From: an uncultured Roseateles sp. | Lineage (GTDB): Bacteria > Pseudomonadota > Gammaproteobacteria > Burkholderiales > Burkholderiaceae_C | Assembly (NCBI RefSeq): GCF_945956965.1 | Contig: NZ_CAMFJS010000002.1 | Location: forward strand, 62,001 to 126,000 | Direction of reading: 5' to 3' | DNA length: 64,000 bases | Shown here: in pieces, positions 54,551 to 62,800 of the stretch | Numbering within the stretch: the stretch's first letter is position 1 | Layout: each line of letters begins with the position of its first letter | Program-made: the position numbers and the translations under genes | The notes under the pieces: model-generated | Database searches by the model: none | What the model was told of the DNA's origin: nothing | What the model saw: only the letters and a program-made list of their open reading frames with translations

Positions 54551-54605
54551 GCTGAGCTGCTGAGCTGCTGAGCTGCTGAGCTGCTGAGCTGCTGAGCTGC
54601 TGAGT
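54551..54605. repeat. Tandem array of an 8-bp unit
   Basis: Six perfect copies of GCTGAGCT and a seventh ending in TT, filling the gap between two convergent GNAT genes. The unit contains AGCT, so the array can pair with itself in many registers. The array ends are 3 nt from one stop codon and 9 nt from the other. Confidence 0.95.
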
Positions 54606-54613
54606 TTGCTCGC

Positions 54614-55387
54614 TCAATCCACCACGCCATGTGGGCTGCGGTAGTGGTAGCGGTAAGCGAATTCAAAACCAAGCCGGGCGTAGAGGCGCTGGGCCACCGC
54701 GTTGTCTGAGCCGACCTGCAGATAGGCCTCCCGCGCACCCTGGCCTTGGGCTTGCGCCAGCAGGGCAGCGCAGAGCGTTTGGCCATGACCCTGGCCACGG
54801 TATTCCTCAGGCGTGAAAACGTCGTAAATCCCCGTTATCTGCCCTTCCTGCGCCAGTTGGCCGCAGGCCAGCAATTGGCCGGCTGCACTTTGCAGCACAA
54901 AGCCTTGATAGGGCACGTTGGAGGCCGCCATGCGTTCCGCATGGGCGGCGATCGCGCGCTCTGAAGAGCCGCGCAGGGCGCCGACGATCTCGGCATAGCG
55001 GCTGCTTTCAACAGCGAGCAAGACCTGACCCTGGGGCAGGGCCGGCGGGCTGGCAAAGGCCTGCAGATCGGCAAGCACCATCACATCGGCCGCGTCGAAT
55101 GCGGGCCAGCCTTTGGCGGCCAGTTGTGCGTCCAGATCGGCCGGTTGGCTGAATGGGGTGAGGCGCACGATTAGGGGCAGGCCGGCTTTGTCAAAGCTGC
55201 TTTGGCAGCGGGCCAGCAAATCATCCAGCGGCAGCTGGCCGACGGCTAGTGCATTGATGCAGCGGGAGCGCTTGGCCTTGCCGGGGGAAAGCCGGATCAG
55301 CCAGCCTTCGACCTCACCTTGTTGCGGGGGCGCGCTGGCGTTCAGGCCAGCGGCTTCGGCGCGGTGGGCGAGGGCCGGGTCCACCAT
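54614..55387 (-). CDS. GNAT family N-acetyltransferase (257 aa)
   Basis: Longer GNAT protein. The C-terminal half carries motif A, YDVFTPEEYRGQGHGQTLCA, and NAVAQRLYARLGFEFAYRYH. The N-terminal half (LIRLSPGKAKRSRCINAL) is typical of two-domain GNATs in which the first copy is degenerate. Substrate unknown. The start directly abuts the parA stop (55388), suggesting co-translation with parA. Confidence 0.88.
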   Translation of the reverse strand: MVDPALAHRAEAAGLNASAPPQQGEVEGWLIRLSPGKAKRSRCINALAVGQLPLDDLLARCQSSFDKAGLPLIVRLTPFSQPADLDAQLAAKGWPAFDAADVMVLADLQAFASPPALPQGQVLLAVESSRYAEIVGALRGSSERAIAAHAERMAASNVPYQGFVLQSAAGQLLACGQLAQEGQITGIYDVFTPEEYRGQGHGQTLCAALLAQAQGQGAREAYLQVGSDNAVAQRLYARLGFEFAYRYHYRSPHGVVD

Positions 55388-56158
55388 TCACATGGTCTCG
55401 ATGCGGCGCACCATTTCGCGCGCGAACTCGACAAAGGCTTGCGCACCCTTGGAGCTGGGGTCGAACACCACGCCGGGCAGGCCGTAGCTGGGGGCTTCGG
55501 CCAGGCGCACATTGCGCGGGATCACGGTGTCGAACACCTTGTCGCCGAAGTGGCCCTTGAGCTGGTCGCTGACTTGGTTCTGCAGGGTGATGCGCGGGTC
55601 GAACATGACGCGCAGCAAGCCGATGATTTGCAGGTCGGCGTTCAGGTTGGCGTGCACCTGCTTGATGGTGTTGACCAGATCGGACAAGCCTTCCAGCGCA
55701 AAGTACTCGCACTGCATGGGCACGATCACGCCGTTGGCGCAGCACAGGCCGTTGAGCGTGAGCATGGACAGCGAGGGCGGGCAGTCGATCAGGATGAAGT
55801 CGTAGTCCTTGTCGGCGGCGGCCAGCGCGGCTTTCAGGCGGCGCTCGCGGCGCTCCAAGGTCACCAGTTCGACCTCGGCACCGGCCAGCTCACGGTTGGC
55901 GCCCAGCACGTGGTAGCCGGCTTTTTCGCTGACTTGCTTGGCCTCGGCCACGGTGGAGGATTCCAGCAGCACGTCGTAGACGCTCAGCTCCATGGCGCGC
56001 TTGTCGATGCCCGAACCCATGGTGGCATTGCCTTGCGGGTCCAAGTCGACCACCAAGACGCGCTGGCCGACCTTGGCCAAGCCGGCGGCCAGATTCACGG
56101 TCGTGGTGGTTTTGCCGACTCCGCCTTTTTGATTGGCAACGCAGAAAATTTTGGCCAT
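55388..56158 (-). CDS. parA: Chromosome partitioning ATPase ParA
   Basis: Walker-type partition ATPase of 256 residues. The deviant Walker A is [16 protein letters not shown], with the signature Lys, and Walker B-like [32 protein letters not shown] is the switch region. The length and the chromosomal ParA/Soj features match. It follows rsmG by 93 nt. Works with ParB on parS to move origins; here the two genes are separated by 2.9 kb (see the argC cassette). Confidence 0.97.
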   Translation of the reverse strand: MAKIFCVANQKGGVGKTTTTVNLAAGLAKVGQRVLVVDLDPQGNATMGSGIDKRAMELSVYDVLLESSTVAEAKQVSEKAGYHVLGANRELAGAEVELVTLERRERRLKAALAAADKDYDFILIDCPPSLSMLTLNGLCCANGVIVPMQCEYFALEGLSDLVNTIKQVHANLNADLQIIGLLRVMFDPRITLQNQVSDQLKGHFGDKVFDTVIPRNVRLAEAPSYGLPGVVFDPSSKGAQAFVEFAREMVRRIETM

Positions 56159-56251
56159 GGATTCTATTTTTGGGTGGTGCGGAATATTAGCGGCTGTTTG
56201 ATCGATTGCTAAAGGCTTGGCTGTTTCGCGTGCCTCTGGCGCATCAAAAAA

Positions 56252-56932
56252 TCAGGCTTTGGGGCGAATCCAGATCAGGCAGCGCTGGGCATCCAGACCC
56301 GGCACCAGCAGTTGTTCCACGTGAAACACATCCAGATCGGCGCTCAGCTCGGCCAGTTCCTCGGTCGGATGCTGGCCCTTCATCGCCAGCCAGATCGCGC
56401 CGGGCTTGAGGTGTTGGCGGGTGAGGGTGGTGAAGTCCAGCAGCGAAGCAAAGGCGCGAGAGGTGATCAGGTCGAAGGCGGGGGTCTTCAATTGCTCCAC
56501 GCGGGAATGCTCGCCGTGCAGATTGGGTAGGCGCAACTCCGCGGCCACCTGCTTGATGAAGCTGGCTTTCTTGGCCACCGCATCCACGCAAGTCACATCG
56601 ATGCAGGGCTCGCAAATGGCCACCACCACGCCAGGCAAGCCGCCGCCGCTGCCCACATCCATCAAGCGCAAAGGCTGGCCGGCGGCATGACCGCGCAGCG
56701 CCGAATCATTGGAATACCGGCGCAGGGCCGGTAAGAGGCTCAGGCTATCCACCAAATGCTGGGTCAGCATGGCCTGGGGGTCGCGCACGGCGGTCAGGTT
56801 GTAGACCTTGTTCCACTTGGCAATCATGTCCAGATAGGCCAGCAGCTGGTCAAGCTGACACTCGCTGAGATTGAGTTGCAGCGTTTCAGCGGCAGCGGCC
56901 AGTGGGGCGCGCAGGGGATTGGATGTCGTCAT
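56252..56932 (-). CDS. rsmG: 16S rRNA m7G527 methyltransferase RsmG (GidB)
   Basis: SAM-dependent methyltransferase of 226 residues that modifies G527 of 16S rRNA. The SAM site is LMDVGSGGGLPGVVVAI, with NLTAVRDPQAMLTQHLVDSL and LITSRAFASLLDF as other family blocks. The ATG at 56932 (MTTSNP) is preferred; an in-frame start at 56968 would overlap mnmG by 29 nt. The 3' part contains parS site 1. It lies between mnmG and parA in the standard order. Confidence 0.95.
   Translation of the reverse strand: MTTSNPLRAPLAAAAETLQLNLSECQLDQLLAYLDMIAKWNKVYNLTAVRDPQAMLTQHLVDSLSLLPALRRYSNDSALRGHAAGQPLRLMDVGSGGGLPGVVVAICEPCIDVTCVDAVAKKASFIKQVAAELRLPNLHGEHSRVEQLKTPAFDLITSRAFASLLDFTTLTRQHLKPGAIWLAMKGQHPTEELAELSADLDVFHVEQLLVPGLDAQRCLIWIRPKA
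56313..56328. promoter_or_regulatory. parS: parS site 1 (one mismatch), inside rsmG
   Basis: TGTTCCACGTGAAACA differs at one base from the consensus TGTTTCACGTGAAACA. It lies near the 3' end of rsmG. Confidence 0.9.
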
Positions 56933-56939
56933 ATGGATG

Positions 56940-58898
56940 TCAGGCGGCTGTTTCGGTAAAGCCTGCAAAGCGCTTTTTCTTCAGATAGACCAGCAGCAGG
57001 GAAATGGTGGCCGGCGTGACGCCGGAGATGCGCGAGGCCTGGCCCAAGGTCTCGGGCTGATGCTTGCCCAGCTTCTGGCGCGCCTCGAAGGAGAGTGCGG
57101 TGACCTGGGAATAGTCCAGCTCAGGCGGCAGGCGCAGGTTCTCGTAGTGCGAGGCACGGGCCACGTCTTCGGTCTGCTTGTTGATGTAACCGGCGTATTT
57201 GACGGTGGTTTCGATCTGCTCGATCACCGCGTCGGCCATGGTCTTGCCCAAGTCGGCGTTGAGTGTTTCACGTGAAACAGCGGACTCCGGGCGGGCAATT
57301 GCCGCCACTTCTGCCACCGTGTCGTAGACCACGCCGGGACGGCGCAGCAGATCGATCAGGTTGTATTCGCGCTCCAGCGCTTTGCCGACCAGCCGCTCCG
57401 CATCGGCGGCGAGCAGGATGTTGGGGTGCACCCAGGTGGATTTGAGCTTTTCTGTTTCACGTGAAACAGCGTCGCGCTTGCGGTTGAAGGACGTCCAGCG
57501 GGCGTCGTCCACCAAGCCCAGTTCGCGGCCCATTTCGGTCAGGCGCATATCGGCGTTGTCTTCACGCAGCTGCAGGCGGAACTCGGCCCGGCTGGTGAAC
57601 ATGCGATAGGGCTCGGTCACGCCCTTGGTGATCAGGTCGTCTACCAAGACGCCCAGATAGGCTTGGTCGCGGCCGGGCAACCAGCTGTCGCGGCCCTGGA
57701 CTTGCAAGGCTGCATTCAGGCCAGCGAACAAGCCTTGGGCGGCGGCTTCTTCGTAGCCGGTCGTGCCATTGATCTGGCCAGCGAAGAACAGGCAGCGGAT
57801 GGCACGGGTTTCAAAGGAAGACTTCAGCTCGCGCGGGTCGAAGTAGTCGTACTCGATGGCATAGCCGGGGCGCAGGATGTGGGCATTCTCCAGGCCGGGG
57901 ATGGAGCGCACGGCGGCCAGCTGAATGTCGAAGGGCAGGGAGGTGGAGATGCCGTTGGGGTAGTACTCGTGGGTTGTCAGGCCCTCGGGCTCCAGAAAGA
58001 TCTGGTGGCTGTCCTTGTCGGCAAAGCGGTTCACCTTGTCTTCGATGCTGGGGCAATAGCGCGGGCCCACGCCTTCGATGACGCCGGTGAACATGGGGCT
58101 GCGGTCAAAGCCGGAGCGAATGATTTCGTGGGTGCGGGCCGAGGTGTGGGTGATCCAGCACGGCACTTGGCGCGGGTGCTGATCGGCCGAGCCCATGAAG
58201 CTGAACACCGGCAGCGGGTTCAGGTCGCCACCTTGCTCTTCGCACTTGGAGAAGTCGATGCTGCGGCCATCGATGCGAGGCGGTGTGCCGGTCTTCAGGC
58301 GGCCTTGCGGCAGCTTCAATTCCTTCAGCCGAGCCGAAAGGCTGATGGCTGGCGGATCACCGGCGCGGCCAGCTTGGTAGTTTTCCAGGCCGACGTGGAT
58401 GCGGCCGTCGAGAAAGGTGCCGGCGGTCAGCACCACCGCGCGGGCGCGGAACTGCAAACCCATCTGCGTGACGGCGCCAACGACGCGTTCGCTCACGCCG
58501 TCCGACTCCACCATCAAATCATCCACCGCTTGCTGGAACAGCCACAAATTGGGCTGGTTCTCCAGGCGGTGGCGGATGGCGGCCTTGTACAAGACGCGGT
58601 CGGCTTGGGCGCGGGTGGCGCGCACGGCCGGACCCTTGGAGCCGTTGAGGATGCGGAACTGGATGCCGCTCTCGTCGGTGGCCGCGGCCATCGCGCCGCC
58701 CAGGGCATCCACCTCTTTGACCAGATGGCCCTTGCCGATGCCACCGATCGAGGGGTTGCAGCTCATCTGCCCCAGGGTCTCGATGTTGTGGGTCAACAGC
58801 AGCGTGGCGCAGCCCATGCGGGCGGCAGCCAGGGCAGCCTCGGTGCCGGCATGTCCGCCGCCGACGACGATGACGTCGAATTCCTTGGGGTAAAGCAT
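56940..58898 (-). CDS. mnmG: tRNA uridine-5-carboxymethylaminomethyl modification enzyme MnmG (GidA)
   Basis: FAD enzyme of 652 residues that, with MnmE, builds the 5-carboxymethylaminomethyl group on U34 of tRNAs. The FAD site is [19 protein letters not shown] and the [18 protein letters not shown] block is diagnostic; the C terminus has the family coiled-coil region ending [20 protein letters not shown]. Two perfect parS sites lie in its coding sequence. It is the first gene of the mnmG-rsmG-parA run. Confidence 0.97.
   Translation of the reverse strand: MLYPKEFDVIVVGGGHAGTEAALAAARMGCATLLLTHNIETLGQMSCNPSIGGIGKGHLVKEVDALGGAMAAATDESGIQFRILNGSKGPAVRATRAQADRVLYKAAIRHRLENQPNLWLFQQAVDDLMVESDGVSERVVGAVTQMGLQFRARAVVLTAGTFLDGRIHVGLENYQAGRAGDPPAISLSARLKELKLPQGRLKTGTPPRIDGRSIDFSKCEEQGGDLNPLPVFSFMGSADQHPRQVPCWITHTSARTHEIIRSGFDRSPMFTGVIEGVGPRYCPSIEDKVNRFADKDSHQIFLEPEGLTTHEYYPNGISTSLPFDIQLAAVRSIPGLENAHILRPGYAIEYDYFDPRELKSSFETRAIRCLFFAGQINGTTGYEEAAAQGLFAGLNAALQVQGRDSWLPGRDQAYLGVLVDDLITKGVTEPYRMFTSRAEFRLQLREDNADMRLTEMGRELGLVDDARWTSFNRKRDAVSRETEKLKSTWVHPNILLAADAERLVGKALEREYNLIDLLRRPGVVYDTVAEVAAIARPESAVSRETLNADLGKTMADAVIEQIETTVKYAGYINKQTEDVARASHYENLRLPPELDYSQVTALSFEARQKLGKHQPETLGQASRISGVTPATISLLLVYLKKKRFAGFTETAA
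57264..57279. promoter_or_regulatory. parS: parS site 2 (perfect), inside mnmG
   Basis: TGTTTCACGTGAAACA, exact consensus. In the mnmG frame it encodes V-S-R-E-T. Confidence 0.95.
57453..57468. promoter_or_regulatory. parS: parS site 3 (perfect), inside mnmG
   Basis: A second exact TGTTTCACGTGAAACA, 189 bp from site 2 and in the same frame, again coding V-S-R-E-T. Confidence 0.95.
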
Positions 58899-59111
58899 GG
58901 GAGTGGTGTGTGCAGCTTCGGTTGAGGCCCAGATGCGATGATCCCGGTGATGTGCTCGGTGGCGAGTGGCAGATGCCAGAAACCAGACCGAATCAGCGGC
59001 GCAAGAAATGCTGCGCGGGCAAACCTCGAATTTTACGGGGAGGGTGTGGATAAGTCACCGTCTGCAGGCCGGGCCGCACGGGCATTTCGGGCTTGCGTCG
59101 ACAATATCGCC

Positions 59112-59426
59112 ATGAAATGTCGAGAACACTGCGCCGCTTGCTGCATCGCCCCGTCGATCAGCTCCCCCATCCCGGGCATGCCTGTGATCAATGGGGTGTC
59201 TAAACCCGCCGGCGTGCGCTGCATTCAGCTGGACGAACACGACCGCTGCAAGATCTTCGGCCAGCCCGAGCGGCCTGCTGTGTGCGGCTCTTTGCAGCCT
59301 GAGGAAATGATGTGCGGGGAGAACCGCGAACAAGCCATGCGCTGGCTGGGTTGGATGGAGCAGCAAACAGCACCCACCAGCTTGCCGCCGGCCGACAGCA
59401 GCAATCAAGCCAGCCTCAAGCGCTGA
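59112..59426 (+). CDS. YkgJ family cysteine cluster protein
   Basis: Protein of 104 residues with the clustered cysteines of the YkgJ/CxxCxxCC zinc- or iron-sulfur-binding family: [19 protein letters not shown], then [25 protein letters not shown] and EEMMCG. The start is the ATG at 59112. An upstream frame from 58938 does not add conserved sequence. Function unknown. It is divergent from mnmG; a perfect DnaA box (59045-59053) lies in the 213-bp gap. Confidence 0.88.
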   Translation: MKCREHCAACCIAPSISSPIPGMPVINGVSKPAGVRCIQLDEHDRCKIFGQPERPAVCGSLQPEEMMCGENREQAMRWLGWMEQQTAPTSLPPADSSNQASLKR

Positions 59427-59664
59427 TTGCTGGCACCGCGGCGCTTGCGCTTGTTGCTGCCGGGTTGCGGCGACTCATGGCTTGGCGCAGGGCGCGCAGG
59501 CGAGGGTGCTCCCAGTACTTGTCGAAAAAGTGGTGCATCACGGTGTTAACCAGCGGCTCGACAAAAGTCACGGCACCGGCGACGGCCACATTGCCCGTCA
59601 GGGCAAAAGTGACGCCGAAAGAGGTGCCGAGGTGCAGCACACCAAAGGTCGCGGTCTTAGCCAT
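59416..59664 (-). CDS. DUF2061 membrane protein
   Basis: Small membrane protein of 82 residues. [20 protein letters not shown] and [19 protein letters not shown] (short conserved stretch) define DUF2061, which has two hydrophobic segments. Function unknown. The ATG at 59664 has AGGAG 8 nt upstream; a TTG two codons earlier is less likely. The 3' end overlaps the YkgJ-family gene by 11 nt on the other strand. Confidence 0.87.
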   Translation of the reverse strand: MAKTATFGVLHLGTSFGVTFALTGNVAVAGAVTFVEPLVNTVMHHFFDKYWEHPRLRALRQAMSRRNPAATSASAAVPAISA

Positions 59665-59821
59665 GGTCAAAACTCCTGACGCTATTGCATTTGATCTATG
59701 AATAGCTAAATGCTAATGACCGGAGGGCGCTGCGTCCATTTGACTCTGCTGATGGCGGCGATAGTCGCCGCGCCATTTCACCATTTCAGCTTACCGGACT
59801 TGAGGGCTCAGCCGCCGCTGC

Positions 59822-62800
59822 TCAAATGCCGTGGTGTTGAGGATCCTCCTGATGCGTCGGGTCCGGCACCTCCACCAGAACGGCATCGTGCAGGCTTTGA
59901 TCGTGCTCCGATGGGATGCTGGTGTGGCTCTCATCAGCGGGATGCAAGGCGTCGATGAGCAGCTCCGTCGGCGGCAAGTGGGTGGCCTCGTGGGACAGCA
60001 CACTCGGGTCTAGGCCGGCCGCGGCCAGATAGTCGTGCAGCGGCGAGTGCTCGAAATTCTGCACAGGCTCGTGCATGGCAAGGCTGTCGGCGCCGCCTGA
60101 CAACTGCGCCGCGAAATGCAGATAGTCATCCACAGGCGAGGGCGCAGCCGCCATGCCATGCGCAGCGAGGCTGCCGTCTGCATGGACCGCCTCTTGCGTG
60201 GGTGCCTGCGCGAGCTCATGCGCCGGCGCGACACCGCCGCTCGCCAGGTGGTCGGCGGACAGGGCTGGGTTGAGGTCGATGCCATGGGCATGTCCGGCGT
60301 CAGCGGTCGTCCAGGGCGCGGCCGGTGGCGGCAACAGGGCCTCGGGTGGGGCGGGCGGTGCCGGTGGCGGCGTGTCGTGCAGAGGCAGCTCGCCAAAAGT
60401 CCATTGGTCGGCCCAGGCATTGAAGCCCGTCCCGCCAGGGAGGATCACCTGGATGTTGTGCATGTCCCCGGTGTTGTGCAGCCACATGCGCGCGCTGTCC
60501 AGACCGCTTTCGCTGCTGGCCAGGATGCTGTAGCCCTGGGCATGCCAGTTCAGCACATCGCTCATGTGCAGGGTGGCGGCGTTCTCTGCCGTGGGCGTGA
60601 CGCTCTGCACCAGATGGCCCGCCGCATCGAGCACCTGCACCCGTGCGCCGGCGATGCTGATGTCCAGGTGGGCGAAGGTGGAGGCATGGCCTTTGTCCAA
60701 CTCGTCAGCCAAGCCCTGGAACTGGTAGCCAGCGGCGCGCACGGCGGCCTGGATGCCGGCGAACACCTCATGCCCGCCTTGGTTGGCGCCATTCTGCGCC
60801 TGGAGGGCATTCCAGACCTGCGGCAGCGCCACATGCTGGACATTGGCGCTGTCCACCGGCGCACTGAGCTGGCCGCCGCCCGGCGCGCCGCTGACTTCAA
60901 TCTCTATGTCATGGGCCGTGCCATCCACGCTGTGCACCGTCAGCTGTTCGGTGATGTGGGAGTTGGGCAGCAGGTGCTGGACGAAGCTGTCGTGCCCATC
61001 CACTTGATAGGTCCAATGGCCCTGGGCATCGATGCTCAGACTGCCAAAGCTGCCCTTGACCGTGCCGGTCTGGAAGCCGCTTTGCCCCGCATCGTCATCG
61101 CTGGCGTGCAGATCGCCCGAGGTCTGGGGATGCACGCCGGCCTGCACCTGGCCGCTGTCCACGCCGTAGATGAAGGTGCTGTCGTTGCGGCCGGTGATGT
61201 GGATGCTCAGCAGCTGTGTGGCCGTGGCCCCGGCGCTGTCGGTGACGGTGATGGGAATGTCGATGTCCCGCACCTGGCCGGCAGTCAGACTTTGGTAGTC
61301 ATGGTGGCTGGGATCGAAGCTGTAGCTGCCGTCGGCGTTGAGCGTGAAGCCGCCCACTGCGTTGGGCGTGCTGAAGTGCAGCGCATCGCCGTGGTCCACG
61401 TCCTGCGCCGCCATTTGGCCGCGCAGCAGGCTGCCGTCTTCGGTGACCGACTGGCTCTGCGCTTGCAGCACCGGCGCATCGTTGCTGCCTTGCACGGTGA
61501 CCGTCAGCACATGGGTGCTGCCGTCGACGCTGCAGACGGTCAGATGCTCGGTGAAGCTCTCGCCCGCCTTGAGCGCTTGTACTGCGGCGCTCTTGTTGTC
61601 CAGGGTGTAGGTCCAGGCACCGTTGTCTTGCAGGCTGAAGTGGCCGTGCTGGGTCGGCACGTCGGCCTGGGCGATGAAATGCGCCTCGCCCGCATCGGGG
61701 TCCACGACGCTCAGCTGACCGCTGGCCACCGCTTGGGCGGCATCCTCGACCACGCTGCCACTGTCCAGGCCGCTGATCACCGCCGCGGTGGCCACGCGGC
61801 TGCCGAAGAGCTGCACCGTGACGGTGTGGCTGCTGCCATCGGCGCTGGTGACGCTGAAGCTCTCTCTCAAGGCCTGCCCTGCCGCCAGTTGTTGCAAGAC
61901 GCTTTGATGGCCGTCGGCCTGATAGTGCCAGCTGCCCTGCGCGTCGATGCTGAACTGGCCGTAGTGGCCGTGCACGCCCTGTTGGGCGGAGAAATGTGCC
62001 TGGCCGCCGTCGGCATCGAGCACGGTCATATGGCCCTGGGTCTGCAGCTGCGCATCGCCGTCGGCCAGCACGCTGCCGGTATCGGCGCCGCCGAGCTGGG
62101 CGGCGGCATTGCCGTGCGCTGCGCCGCCCGTATTCGCCTGCGGCAGGCCCTTGATGGGCACGCTGCCGAGCAGGTGATTGGCCGGCTGGTTCATGTAGGC
62201 ACCCTCGAACCTGAGCATGCCCTCGTCGCCCGCATTGTGGAAGAAGTAGCCGGCGCTACCGCCCACACTGCCTTGCATCACCAGCATGGCGCCGGGGTGA
62301 GCCTTGAGTTGGTCGCACAGCTCGTTCATCGGCACGCGGTAGCCGAAGAACTTGGTCCCCTGGTCGAAGGTGTGCAGCACATGGCCGGCGGCATCCACCA
62401 CGGTGGGCTTGCCGTCGAACACATTCATGACCACATCGCGCAGGCCGGCCGCGTCACCCGCAGCCATGCGTTGGGCGATCACCTGGTAGCCCCGCGTGTC
62501 CCAGCCGCCCTGCGCCATCAGAGTGCGGGCGATCTCGGGCCAGAGATCGGGCTTCTCGTCCGCGCCGTTGACCGTCACATTGATGGTGTGCGCCGTGCCG
62601 TCCACGCTCTTGACCACAAAGGTCTCGACGGCGGACTGGCCCTTGTTCAGGGCGTTCAGCGCGGCGCTGTTGTTGTCGGCAGAGTAGCTCCAGCGCCCAT
62701 CCGTTTCCAGGGACAGATGGCCGTATTGGCCGGCCACATCGAGCAGCGGCGCGAAGGCCGCCTGGCCGCTTTCGGGGTCCTGGATGGCGAGCTGGCCATG

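Noticed and set aside
57663-58925. 420-codon plus-strand frame opposite mnmG
   Set aside because: Antisense to MnmG, which is fully conserved; no motif in the product.
60120-60135. DnaA-box-like TCATCCACA in the VCBS gene
   Set aside because: Does not match TTATNCACA, isolated and in coding sequence.
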